Part shown: positions 26,485 through 35,330 of the stretch, piece after piece | How positions within the stretch are numbered: the stretch's first letter is position 1 | How the letters are laid out: every line of letters begins with the position of its first letter | From: RGIG995 sp045542115 | GTDB taxonomy: Bacteria > Bacillota > Clostridia > Oscillospirales > UBA644 | NCBI GenBank assembly: GCA_045542115.1 | Contig: JAZQKK010000001.1 | Span: forward strand, 1 to 64,000 | Length of the DNA: 64,000 bases | Reading direction: 5' to 3' | The notes under the pieces: model-generated | Databases searched by the model: none | Told to the model about the DNA's origin: nothing | Seen by the model: only the letters and a program-made list of their open reading frames with translations | Translations under genes and position numbers: made by a program

Positions 26485-26984
26485 AACTGAAATGGAAATT
26501 GCTTTGGATTGGACTTCTGTTTATCGGCCTGGGCTTGGCGGAGCATTGTATCGGTCCGGTATGGTGGGGTTGTAATCCCCCGCTGCTGCTATGTGCCGTG
26601 GTGGTCTGTGCAATGTTTGAAGGGGAAAAATCTGCGGCTCTGTTCGGCCTGTTTTCCGGATTGTTTGCCGATGCGATGCTGTCCGGCGTTTTTGGATTGC
26701 GGGCTGTTTTGTTTTTGATCTTTGGCTATCTTATCGCCTTTCTGGAAGAAAAAATTCTTTCCCGGAACGTATTTTCCTGTACCATTGCGGGAATGATTTC
26801 CGTGGCGTTGATGGAACTTTTGGAATGGGGCATCGTAGGAATGAATCATCCCGTCCCCTTCTGGACGGCCGCTCAATACGTATTTTTGCCCCGGTTGGCA
26901 ATGAGTTTGCCAGTGCTTTTGTTGTTGTATCCTTTGTTTGTTCTTTTCTCCCGGGAACGGGACGGTTTTTCTCCAAGGAGGTGA
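26481..26984 (+). CDS. mreD: Rod-shape protein MreD
   Basis: A 167-residue polytopic protein with about five or six membrane helices. The family pattern of FGLFSGLFADAMLSGVFGLRAVLFLIFGYLIA is present around residues 51-82. It is coupled to mreC by a 4-bp overlap and links MreC to the elongation complex. Confidence 0.88.
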   Translation: MKLKWKLLWIGLLFIGLGLAEHCIGPVWWGCNPPLLLCAVVVCAMFEGEKSAALFGLFSGLFADAMLSGVFGLRAVLFLIFGYLIAFLEEKILSRNVFSCTIAGMISVALMELLEWGIVGMNHPVPFWTAAQYVFLPRLAMSLPVLLLLYPLFVLFSRERDGFSPRR

Positions 26985-26988
26985 CCCC

Positions 26989-28995
26989 GTGAAAAAAAGC
27001 CGCATCGTCGTTTTGTGTCTGATGCTTTTTGCTGTGCTGGCGGTGTTTATTGCCCGCCTTGTAAAATTGCAGTTGATTGACGGAGAAGCCTATCGCGCCC
27101 AGTCTTTGGCTCGGGTGGTCACCAAAACGGTGGAGGAATCCGCACGTGGGGAGATTTTAGACCGATACGGTTTACCTTTGGTGCAAAATCAGACTGTTTT
27201 GACCGTCAATCTGGATTTGAATATTTGTAAAGACGTCAACGGCACGATTTCCGCGATGATCCGGGTCTTTGATTCCCATTCTCATCCCTATACCGACCTT
27301 CTTCCGATCTCGGATTCGGAACCTTATATTTATACCGAAGAAACGTTGCCTGCGAAATTTTCCGAATTTTTGGAAAAGCGCAAGGTGAATGTTTCCGCCA
27401 CGGCGGAAGATGCCATTGCCGGGTTGATCTCTTATTACGGATTGGAATCCTATTCTTCCGAGATGGCCCGGGCGGTGATTGGTGTGCGGTACTCAATGTT
27501 CCAAAGCGGGTCTCCGTCCATCTATCCCTTTGCATCCGACGTTCCGATGGAGATCATCACGGCCCTGAAAGAACGGGAGGAAGAGATGGTGGGGGTGGAT
27601 ATATCCACCGGATATACCCGCAGTTATTCCGAAGAAAACTTTGCTTCCCATATTTTGGGATATATCGGTCCCATTTCTCCCACGGAATACGAGACTCGGC
27701 GGGAAAAAGGATATGCGCTGACTGACACCATCGGCAAAGACGGAATCGAAAAGATTTGCGAAGACCTTCTTCGGGGAAAAGACGGCTATCGCTATATCGA
27801 AGTGAACTCTTCCGGGGCGGTGACCTCGGAATTGGAAGGAAGACCGGCGGTCTTCGGGTCGGATATTATTCTGACCATCGGCAAGAATATGCAGAAGATA
27901 ACCGAGGAATCCCTTGCTTCTGCGGTGGAAAACACCAAGAAACTCAACGGAGAAAAGGCGGCAACTGCCGCAACGGCGGTCTTTATGGACCTGCAAACGG
28001 CGGAGATTTTGTCTCTTGCGTCCAATCCGGACTACAATTTGGCAACCTTCTACGAAGACTACGCCACCCTTTCTCAATCCCCCAATTCTCCTTACGTGAA
28101 CCGTGCCATTGCCGGAACGTTCCCTCCGGGGTCTACCTGGAAGGTCATTACTGCCATTGCCGGCTTGGAAGAGGGGGTCATTACCAAGAATACCTCTTAC
28201 CGCTGTACGGGGCGGTACACCTATTACGACGATTATCAGCCTACCTGTTACGACGGAAAGGCCCACGGTGTCGTAACGGTGGAAACGGCATTGCAGAAGT
28301 CCTGTAACTGTTTCTTTTACGATATCGGAAGAAAAATCGGGAGCGACAAACTTGCGGAATATGCCGCAATGTTCGGCTTTGGAGGAAAAACCGGAGTGGA
28401 ACTTGCGGGAGAGGTCAGCGGGTCTGTGGCATCGAAGACTGCCCGGGAACAAAAGGGTGGAATCTGGAATGCAGGGGAAAGTCTGATGGCTGCCATCGGT
28501 CAGTCGGACAATACCGTAACGCCGTTGCAATTGGTTTCGATGGTGTCTGCCGTTGCAAACAACGGGACCCGTCTGCGGCCTTATCTGATTCGCTCCGTAA
28601 CCAATCGGGATACGGGGGAGACCATAGAATCAAAGACCGAAACTTTGGCTCAGTTGAAGGTCTCCGTGAAGACTTTGCAGATTATTCGCAACGGGATGTA
28701 TAAAGTTATCAATGAGCCGGGCGGAACGGTGTACAGTTATTTCCGGGATTTCGATATGGTCACCGTTGCCGCCAAATCGGGAACGGCGGAATATGCTTCC
28801 GGTCATCCCACCGTTTTAGTAACCGGGTACGCTCCGGCGGAAGACCCGAAAATTGCCTTTGCCGTGGTTATTGAACACGGAGGTGCGGGGGCCAACGCTT
28901 ATACCTGTCAGGTGGTCAAGGACGTTTTGTCGTATTACTTCTCCAATCTGGATTCCTTTGACTCCCTTTCCGACACCAATACCCTTTTACCTTGA
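26989..28995 (+). CDS. mrdA: Penicillin-binding protein 2 (elongasome transpeptidase)
   Basis: A 668-residue class B PBP. An N-terminal membrane anchor (IVVLCLMLFAVLAVFIARLV) and the PBP dimerization domain beginning RGEILDRYGLPLVQNQ are followed by the transpeptidase with active Ser382 in PGSTWK (SxxK), SCN near residue 438 and KSGTAEY near residue 595. It is a DD-transpeptidase that works with RodA and MreBCD. The GTG start lies 5 nt after a perfect AAGGAGGTGA. No rodA gene is in the window. Confidence 0.95.
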   Translation: MKKSRIVVLCLMLFAVLAVFIARLVKLQLIDGEAYRAQSLARVVTKTVEESARGEILDRYGLPLVQNQTVLTVNLDLNICKDVNGTISAMIRVFDSHSHPYTDLLPISDSEPYIYTEETLPAKFSEFLEKRKVNVSATAEDAIAGLISYYGLESYSSEMARAVIGVRYSMFQSGSPSIYPFASDVPMEIITALKEREEEMVGVDISTGYTRSYSEENFASHILGYIGPISPTEYETRREKGYALTDTIGKDGIEKICEDLLRGKDGYRYIEVNSSGAVTSELEGRPAVFGSDIILTIGKNMQKITEESLASAVENTKKLNGEKAATAATAVFMDLQTAEILSLASNPDYNLATFYEDYATLSQSPNSPYVNRAIAGTFPPGSTWKVITAIAGLEEGVITKNTSYRCTGRYTYYDDYQPTCYDGKAHGVVTVETALQKSCNCFFYDIGRKIGSDKLAEYAAMFGFGGKTGVELAGEVSGSVASKTAREQKGGIWNAGESLMAAIGQSDNTVTPLQLVSMVSAVANNGTRLRPYLIRSVTNRDTGETIESKTETLAQLKVSVKTLQIIRNGMYKVINEPGGTVYSYFRDFDMVTVAAKSGTAEYASGHPTVLVTGYAPAEDPKIAFAVVIEHGGAGANAYTCQVVKDVLSYYFSNLDSFDSLSDTNTLLP

Positions 28996-29012
28996 ATCTT
29001 GCACTTTATTTT

Positions 29013-29056
29013 TCGCCAAGGAATTTTCTTGAAGATTCTTTGGCGATTTTTTTATT
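29013..29056 (+). terminator. Terminator of the mre-pbp2 operon
   Basis: TCGCCAAGGAA and TTCTTTGGCGA arms (one mismatch) followed by a long T run. Confidence 0.85.
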
Positions 29057-29102
29057 TTTTTGTAAATTTGCAATAGGGAACGGGAGTTTTTTCTTCGTTC
29101 CT

Positions 29103-29130
29103 CTTGATTTTATCTCTTAAATATGATAAT
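29103..29130 (+). promoter_or_regulatory. Promoter of minD-mgsA
   Basis: TTGATT, 16 nt, GATAAT. It places the RNA start near 29137, so the ATG at 29123 cannot be the start codon. Confidence 0.6.
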
Positions 29131-29167
29131 ATATAATATATTACATTTGAAAAAGGGGGCGTGCCGT

Positions 29168-29914
29168 TTGGGAAAAGTGTTTCTGATTGCATCGGGAAAA
29201 GGCGGTGTTGGAAAAACCACCGTTTCTGCCAACGTTGCGGCGGCTCTATCCGAGAACTATCGAGTCTTGGTGATTGATGCGGATTTGGACCTTTCTAACT
29301 TGGACTTAGCCTTCGGAATGCGGAATCGTCACGTGTACGATTTGCAGGATCTATATTATCGCAACTGCACTTTTGACGATGCGGTTTTATCCATTCCCGG
29401 ACACCCCAATCTTTTCGCTCTGTTTGCCCCGTTGCGACGGGAAGTTGCCACGGGAACTCTTTTGAAATTTCTTCGGGGACTGATTGGCGAAAAGCGGCGG
29501 ACGTTCGACTATATTTTGATCGATTGTCCTGCCGGTATCGGCCCCACGTTGGAGGAATTGGCGGACCCCCGTTACGAAACCTTGTTGGTCACCACCCCCG
29601 ACCGTACCGCCATTTCTGACGGGGAACGGGCGGCGGAGCATCTGCACCGAAAGGGTGCCGGGCGCGTTCGTCTTATTGTCAATCGGGTCCGTCCTTCGCT
29701 GATAAAGAAAAATCAGGCCCCGGACATCGATGACATTATCGACACTACCTACCTGCAACTGATTGGATTGATTCCCGAAGATATCAACGTTATCTGCGCA
29801 GGGAACGGAGATATGCTGACCTACGACCTGCCCAAGGCCCGGAGTAAAAAGGCGTTTCGCAACATCGCGTTGCGAATGACGGGACAGGCCACTGACCTTG
29901 ATAAGTTTTCATAA
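29168..29914 (+). CDS. minD: MinD-like cell division ATPase
   Basis: A 248-residue deviant-Walker ATPase. It has the signature-Lys P-loop ASGKGGVGKTTVSAN, then VLVIDADLDLSNLDLAFG and YILIDCPAGIG. The TTG start at 29168 follows GGGGG at good spacing. The usual C-terminal membrane-targeting amphipathic helix (short basic/Phe segment such as FFKKIKRLF) is not evident; the end reads KKAFRNIALRMTG followed by a polar tail. No minC or minE is adjacent, although clostridial shape clusters usually carry them. MinD is favoured over ParA/FlhG by context. Confidence 0.85.
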   Translation: MGKVFLIASGKGGVGKTTVSANVAAALSENYRVLVIDADLDLSNLDLAFGMRNRHVYDLQDLYYRNCTFDDAVLSIPGHPNLFALFAPLRREVATGTLLKFLRGLIGEKRRTFDYILIDCPAGIGPTLEELADPRYETLLVTTPDRTAISDGERAAEHLHRKGAGRVRLIVNRVRPSLIKKNQAPDIDDIIDTTYLQLIGLIPEDINVICAGNGDMLTYDLPKARSKKAFRNIALRMTGQATDLDKFS

Positions 29915-29938
29915 TTTACCATACGGAGGTATTGAAAA

Positions 29939-30361
29939 ATGACCATCGCTTTGCTTGCAAACGATAAGAAAAAGGAATTGATGGTGCAGTTTTGCATTGC
30001 ATACTGCGGAATTCTGGCAAAGCACGAAGTTTGTGCAACGGCTATGACCGGGAAATTGGTCTCTGACACCACCGGGCTGAACGTCTTCCGTTTTTTGGAA
30101 GGAAAGGGTGGCGGTGCGGAGCAGATCGCATCTCGGGTCGCCTACGACGAAGTAGACCTTCTTCTTTTCTTCCGGGACGCTTCGCAACAGAAAATGTCGG
30201 AAGCGGAAGAGACCCTTCTTCGGCTGTGCGATATGCACAACGTTCCCGTCGCTACCAACATCGCCACGGCGGAAGTGTTGGTCTGTGCCCTGGGACGGGG
30301 CGATTTGGATTGGCGTGAAATTTATCACACCGACCGGAAAAACGATATCAATCTGTTTTAA
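29939..30361 (+). CDS. Methylglyoxal synthase homologue with lost catalytic residues
   Basis: A 140-residue MgsA fold protein in the position where Clostridia keep mgsA (after minD). Overall similarity is high (IALLANDKKKELMVQFCIAY, LRLCDMHNVPVATNIATAE). Residues essential in E. coli MgsA are changed: His19 corresponds to Asn8; the Asp71 motif GGDQQ is GGAEQ (Ala60); the His98/Asp101 motif PHxPD is MSEAE (Ser87, Glu90); and the phosphate loop GTTG reads AMTG. It keeps length and frame, so it is not a pseudogene. Conversion of DHAP to methylglyoxal is therefore doubtful; a binding or regulatory role is inferred. Confidence 0.88.
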   Translation: MTIALLANDKKKELMVQFCIAYCGILAKHEVCATAMTGKLVSDTTGLNVFRFLEGKGGGAEQIASRVAYDEVDLLLFFRDASQQKMSEAEETLLRLCDMHNVPVATNIATAEVLVCALGRGDLDWREIYHTDRKNDINLF

Positions 30362-30378
30362 TCAATCATCGCGTAAGG

Positions 30379-30412
30379 TGCAAAACACAAGAAAGATCGT
30401 GTTTTGCATTTT
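30379..30412 (+). terminator. Terminator after the MgsA-like gene
   Basis: TGCAAAACAC and GTGTTTTGCA arms, then TTTTGC. The weak T tract may allow readthrough into hisS. Confidence 0.65.
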
Positions 30413-30433
30413 GCTGAAAGGACCTATAATATT

Positions 30434-31699
30434 ATGGCAATGGAAATCAAAGCTCCCCGCGGGACCAACGACGTTCTTCCCGGAGAATCCTATCAGTGGC
30501 AGCAGATTGAACAGGCTGCCCATCGGGTCTCGGACCGGTTTGGGTTTCGGGAGATTCGCTTCCCCACCTTCGAATCCACGGAACTGTTTGAACGTGGCGT
30601 GGGGGATACCACCGACGTGGTACAAAAAGAAATGTACACCTTCAAGGACAAAGGAGACCGCTCCGTCACCCTTCGGCCCGAGGGGACGGCCTCGGCGGTC
30701 CGGGTCTGTTTGGAGCACGGTCTGTTCGGCGGACTGATGCCTTTAAAGGCCTATTATATCATCTCCGCGTTCCGCTATGAAAAACCCCAGGCGGGACGGT
30801 TCCGGGAATTTCATCAATTCGGGGCGGAACTTTACGGCTCTGCCTCTCCCCAGGCCGACCGGGAAGTCATTGAATTGGCAGATTCCTTTTTGCGGGAATT
30901 GGGGTTGGACAAGATTTCGCTGAACATCAACTCCATCGGTTGCCCTGAGTGCCGTAAAAATTATCACGCCGCGTTGAAAGAATATTTTTCCGCCCGGTCG
31001 GAAGAATTGTGCGAGACCTGTCGGGGACGGTTGGACCGCAACCCGATGCGGATTCTGGACTGCAAGTCCCCCGTTTGCAAGGAAATCGCCGCCCAGGCAC
31101 CGGTGATTTTGGATTATCTTTGCGACGACTGTAATCAGCATTTTGAAACGTTGAAGGCTTCCTTGGACAATGCCGGAATCGTTTATACCGTAGACCCCCA
31201 TATTGTCCGGGGCTTGGATTATTACACCCGTACCGTGTTTGAATTTATCGACCCCGTATCCGGACTGACCCTTGCGGGGGGCGGGCGGTACGACGGATTG
31301 GTTACCGAATTGGACGGAAAAATGAAAGTCTGCGGTCTTGGATTTGCCGCCGGCCTGGAACGCTTGGTCGGAGTGATGAAAGAACGGGGGCTGTTCCCCG
31401 AACTGCCCCGGGACGGCGTTTACGTTGCCGCGATGGGACAAGGGGCGGTGCTGTCTGCGAACCGTTTGGCATCCGACCTTCGGAAGTTGGGACTCCGGGC
31501 AGAGACCGATTTGATGGACCGCTCTTTGAAGGCGCAGATGAAGTATGCGGACAAGACCAACGCCCGTTTCGTGGTCGTTATTGGTGATAACGAGGTTCAG
31601 ACCGGCAACATCACCGTGAAAGATATGGCAGGGGGCGAACCCTTGGAAACCACGTTGAACGACGGTGCGAAAGCCATTGCAACGCGGTTTTGCGAATAA
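30434..31699 (+). CDS. hisS: Histidyl-tRNA synthetase
   Basis: A 421-residue class IIa synthetase. It has the opening PRGTNDVLPGES, motif 2 with FRYEKPQAGRFREFHQFGAE, the HisA motif VRGLDYYTRTVFEF, AGGGRYDGL and a C-terminal anticodon-binding domain. The start MAMEIK at 30434 follows GAAAGGA. hisS followed by aspS is a conserved bacterial pair. Confidence 0.97.
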   Translation: MAMEIKAPRGTNDVLPGESYQWQQIEQAAHRVSDRFGFREIRFPTFESTELFERGVGDTTDVVQKEMYTFKDKGDRSVTLRPEGTASAVRVCLEHGLFGGLMPLKAYYIISAFRYEKPQAGRFREFHQFGAELYGSASPQADREVIELADSFLRELGLDKISLNINSIGCPECRKNYHAALKEYFSARSEELCETCRGRLDRNPMRILDCKSPVCKEIAAQAPVILDYLCDDCNQHFETLKASLDNAGIVYTVDPHIVRGLDYYTRTVFEFIDPVSGLTLAGGGRYDGLVTELDGKMKVCGLGFAAGLERLVGVMKERGLFPELPRDGVYVAAMGQGAVLSANRLASDLRKLGLRAETDLMDRSLKAQMKYADKTNARFVVVIGDNEVQTGNITVKDMAGGEPLETTLNDGAKAIATRFCE

Positions 31700-31775
31700 G
31701 ACCGACCAAGACGTTTCCGTTTTTGCGACACAATTTTGATATGATTAACGATTATAATAAAAGGACGATGACATT

Positions 31776-33557
31776 ATGGGAAAACAATTGAACCGTACCG
31801 CGTATTGCGGAGAATTTCGCGCTTCGGATGCCGGCAAGACCGTCCACGTGTACGGATGGGTCCAACGCCGCCGCCCCTTGGGTGGATTGATCTTTATCAC
31901 CCTGCGGGACCGTTCCGGCATTTTGCAACTGACCTTTGACGAAAATGAAAATAAAGAACTCTTCGACCAGGCTTACGCCCTGCGTTCGGAAGACGTTATC
32001 ACCGCTACCGGGGTAATCCGGATGCGGAGCGAAGAGACCCGCAACCCGAAGATGGACACCGGGGACGTGGAAGTGTTGGTTTCGGAACTGACCGTTTTGG
32101 GCAAGTCCGAAACGCCCCCCTTTGAAATCGTGGAGAACTCCAAAGCAAACGAGGAACTTCGCCTGAAACATCGGTATCTGGACCTTCGCCGTCCCGATTT
32201 GCAGAACAACATTCTGTTCCGCCATCGGGTTACCAAGATTACCCGGGACTATTTTGACGAAAACGGATTTATTGAGATTGAAACGCCGATTTTGATTCGT
32301 TCCACCCCCGAAGGGGCCCGGGACTTTTTGGTTCCTTCCCGAATTCATCCCGGCGAATTTTACGCGTTGCCGCAATCTCCTCAATTGTATAAGCAACTTT
32401 CGATGGTGGCCGGGTTTGACCGGTATATGCAGATCGCCCGTTGCTTCCGGGACGAAGACCTGCGGGCCGACCGTCAGCCGGAATTTACCCAAATCGACCT
32501 GGAAATGTCTTTCGTGGAAGTGGAAGACGTTTTGAAGATTGGGGAAGGTTTTATTTCCCGCGTCTTCCAAGAAGCGCTGGGCGTGGATATTCCGATGCCC
32601 CTGCCCCGGATGACCTATCACGAAGCGATGGAACGGTACGGTTCCGACAAGCCCGACGTCCGTTTTGGAATGGAAATTATTGATTTGACCGAAACGGTGA
32701 AAGATTCCGGGTTTGCCGTCTTCTCCGGAGCCATTGCCGGAGGCGGTTCGGTTCGGGCGTTGGTTGCGGAAGATGCCGTCTCCAAACTGACCCGGAAAGA
32801 AATCGACAAACTGGTGGAATACGTGAAGGGTGTCGGTGGAAAGGGTATCGCCTGGATTCGCCTTACCGAAGAGGGAATGACCTCTTCGTTTGCCAAGTTT
32901 ATGACCGAAGACGAAATGAACGCCATCCTCACCAAGACCGGTGCCAAGACCGGAGACGTGGTTTTGGTGATTGCCGATACCAACAACACCAAGGCGCTGA
33001 CCACCTGTGGAATGTTGCGCACCCATCTGGCCAAGAAATTGGAATTGAAGTTGGAAGGGTACAAATTCCTCTGGATCGTGGAATTCCCCTTCTTTGAATA
33101 TGACGAAGAATCCCAGACGTGGATTGCAATGCACCACGCCTTTACCGCTCCTCTGGACGAATGTCTGGATTATCTGGAAACCGACAAGGGCAAGGTTCGT
33201 GCCAAGTGTTACGACTTGGTTTTGAACGGCATTGAATTGGCCTCCGGGTCCATTCGTATCACCGACCCCGAATTGCAGAAGCGTATTTTCCGCCTGTTGG
33301 GTCTGACCGACGAAGAAGCCTACGAAAAGTTCGGCTATCTGACCGATGCCTTCCGCTACGGGGCGCCTCCCCACGGTGGTATGGGCCTGGGATTGGACCG
33401 CCTGGTGATGCAAATGCTGGGCTGTGAATCTCTCCGGGACGTTGTTGCCTATCCCAAGGTGCAGAATGCTTCCGAATTGATGACCGACTGCCCTGCACCG
33501 GTGGATGCGGACCAGTTGAAAGTTCTTGGGATTGCCACTGTTACCGACAACGAATAA
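31776..33557 (+). CDS. aspS: Aspartyl-tRNA synthetase
   Basis: A 593-residue bacterial-type AspRS. The N-terminal OB domain (VHVYGWVQRRRPLGGLIFITLRDRSG) is followed by LKHRYLDLRRPDLQ (motif 1), FRDEDLRADRQPEFTQIDLEMSF (motif 2), the GAD insertion domain (about residues 295-420) and GMGLGLDRLVM (motif 3). A TATAAT box lies at 31753-31758 but with a poor -35, so it may also be read from the hisS promoter. AAAAGGA precedes the ATG. Confidence 0.97.
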   Translation: MGKQLNRTAYCGEFRASDAGKTVHVYGWVQRRRPLGGLIFITLRDRSGILQLTFDENENKELFDQAYALRSEDVITATGVIRMRSEETRNPKMDTGDVEVLVSELTVLGKSETPPFEIVENSKANEELRLKHRYLDLRRPDLQNNILFRHRVTKITRDYFDENGFIEIETPILIRSTPEGARDFLVPSRIHPGEFYALPQSPQLYKQLSMVAGFDRYMQIARCFRDEDLRADRQPEFTQIDLEMSFVEVEDVLKIGEGFISRVFQEALGVDIPMPLPRMTYHEAMERYGSDKPDVRFGMEIIDLTETVKDSGFAVFSGAIAGGGSVRALVAEDAVSKLTRKEIDKLVEYVKGVGGKGIAWIRLTEEGMTSSFAKFMTEDEMNAILTKTGAKTGDVVLVIADTNNTKALTTCGMLRTHLAKKLELKLEGYKFLWIVEFPFFEYDEESQTWIAMHHAFTAPLDECLDYLETDKGKVRAKCYDLVLNGIELASGSIRITDPELQKRIFRLLGLTDEEAYEKFGYLTDAFRYGAPPHGGMGLGLDRLVMQMLGCESLRDVVAYPKVQNASELMTDCPAPVDADQLKVLGIATVTDNE

Positions 33558-33581
33558 ACCATTCTCGCAAGGAGTACCGAT

Positions 33582-34595
33582 ATGATTGAAGTCACCGGGC
33601 TTACCAAACGCTACGGGAAAAAAGCCGCCGTGGACAATCTGTCCTTTACCGTCCGCCGGGGGGAAATCATTGGTTTCTTGGGACCCAACGGGGCGGGGAA
33701 GAGCACCACGATGAATATGCTCACCGGCTATCTTGCCCCCACCGTGGGGACCGTCTATATCAATGGATACAATTTGATGGACGCTCCCGAAAAAGCCAAG
33801 GAATACGTGGGATATCTGCCCGAAATTCCCCCGTTGTATTTGGATATGACCGTCAACGAATATCTGAATTTCGTTTTCGGCTTGAAAAAGTGCAAGTTTC
33901 CTCGTAAGGAGCATTTGGACGAGGTTTGTGACGTGGTGCGCATTTCCCACGTCCGTCATCGGATGATTCGCAATCTGTCCAAGGGATACCGGCAACGGGT
34001 AGGGTTGGCCCAGGCTTTGATTAACGACCCGAAGATTCTTATCCTCGACGAACCTACCGTCGGTCTCGACCCCAAGGAGATTGTGGAGATTCGCAATCTT
34101 ATCCAAAAATTGGGGCAGACGCGGACGGTCATTTTGTCGTCCCACGTTTTGTCGGAGATCCAATCAGTCTGCGAACGGGTCATTATCATTAACGAAGGTC
34201 ATCTGATCGCCGACGCTCTCACCGAGGATCTGGCTCGCTCTGCGACTGCCAACAGCCGCTATGCCGTTCGGATTGCAGCGCCCCAGGAGGAGGTCGTTCC
34301 CGTCCTTTCTGCCCTTCCCGGAATGTTGAAGGTGGAACTGCAAGGGTCGATGGAACCCGGTACGGTGGACGTGATGATCGAAGCGCAGCAAGACGTGGAT
34401 ATTCGCCGTGCCTTATTCGAGGAGTGTGCCAAGCGTGGTTGGTACATTTTGGTGATTACGCCCGTGGGGGTCTCGCTGGAAGATATTTTCCTGCAATTGG
34501 TAGGGCAGTCTTCCGTCCGTCCGGAAAGCGAACCTTTGACGCTGGACCAAGCCGCCGGAGAAAATTCCGAAGAAAAGGAGGATGACGGGGAATGA
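33582..34595 (+). CDS. ABC transporter ATPase (Gld/Nat type)
   Basis: A 337-residue ATP-binding subunit. It has Walker A GPNGAGKST, signature LSKGYRQRVGLAQAL, Walker B ILILDEPTVGLD and a switch His in SSHVLSE, then an approximately 100-residue C-terminal extension. The stop overlaps the permease ATG by 4 bp. Together with the next three genes it forms a unit like GldA-GldF-GldG plus a DUF4340 protein, found widely in Bacteroidetes and Clostridia. The cargo is unknown. Confidence 0.93.
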   Translation: MIEVTGLTKRYGKKAAVDNLSFTVRRGEIIGFLGPNGAGKSTTMNMLTGYLAPTVGTVYINGYNLMDAPEKAKEYVGYLPEIPPLYLDMTVNEYLNFVFGLKKCKFPRKEHLDEVCDVVRISHVRHRMIRNLSKGYRQRVGLAQALINDPKILILDEPTVGLDPKEIVEIRNLIQKLGQTRTVILSSHVLSEIQSVCERVIIINEGHLIADALTEDLARSATANSRYAVRIAAPQEEVVPVLSALPGMLKVELQGSMEPGTVDVMIEAQQDVDIRRALFEECAKRGWYILVITPVGVSLEDIFLQLVGQSSVRPESEPLTLDQAAGENSEEKEDDGE

Positions 34596-35317
34596 TTGCC
34601 GTATTCAAACGGGAGTTGGTGGGCTTTTTTAAGAATTCCACCGCATACCTGCTTTTGGCCATTTACGCCTTTTTGTCTTCGTTGTTCTTCTGCTTGTTCG
34701 TAATGCTGAACAACACCAGCTATTTGGGGAACTTCTTTGGACTGTGGTTGTTTATCGTGGAAATTATTATCGTTTCCATTTTGTCGATGCGGTTTTTCTC
34801 GGAAGAGAAGAAAAACAAGACGGACCAGTTGATCTTTACCTCTCCCGTCAGCCTTTCTTCCGTGGTAATGGGAAAATTTTTCGGGGGGATGACGGTGTAC
34901 GCCGCCTGTACCGCCATCAATCTTATCTACGTTTTGGTGATTGAAATTTTTGGGGGTACCGACGCCGGAACCAACGTTTCCAACTTTGTGGGAACGATTC
35001 TTTTGGGGGGATGTATGATCTCCATCGCCCTGTTCGTCTCTTGTTTGACCGAAAATTCCATCGTGGCCGCCGGGGGCACCGCCGGAGTCTTTCTGCTTTT
35101 GATGTTGATTGATTTCGTAGCGTCGTTTTTGTACGCCCTGCTTCCTCAGTGGATGTATTGGTTGCCTCAGTTTTTCCAAAAAATGAACATTTTCCTGTGG
35201 TACGACGATTTTGCGGGGGGCATTATTACCCTGAAATCCGTGGTCTTTTATCTGTCGGTCACAGCCGTATTTCTGTTTTTGACGGTGCGCGTTCTGGAAC
35301 GCCGCCGTTGGCGTTAA
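34592..35317 (+). CDS. ABC-2 type permease (GldF-like)
   Basis: A 241-residue membrane subunit with six predicted helices. It opens MIAVFKRELVGFFKNSTAYLLLAIYAFL, the GldF/ABC-2 pattern, with the coupling stretch RFFSEEKKNKTDQLIFTSPVSL. It is coupled to the ATPase gene by overlap. Confidence 0.88.
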   Translation: MIAVFKRELVGFFKNSTAYLLLAIYAFLSSLFFCLFVMLNNTSYLGNFFGLWLFIVEIIIVSILSMRFFSEEKKNKTDQLIFTSPVSLSSVVMGKFFGGMTVYAACTAINLIYVLVIEIFGGTDAGTNVSNFVGTILLGGCMISIALFVSCLTENSIVAAGGTAGVFLLLMLIDFVASFLYALLPQWMYWLPQFFQKMNIFLWYDDFAGGIITLKSVVFYLSVTAVFLFLTVRVLERRRWR

Positions 35318-35330
35318 GGGAGGTGGCGGA

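Noticed and set aside
31752..34163. 803-codon antisense frame opposite aspS and the ABC ATPase
   Set aside because: It spans two unrelated genes on the other strand and has low-complexity composition, so it is a shadow frame.
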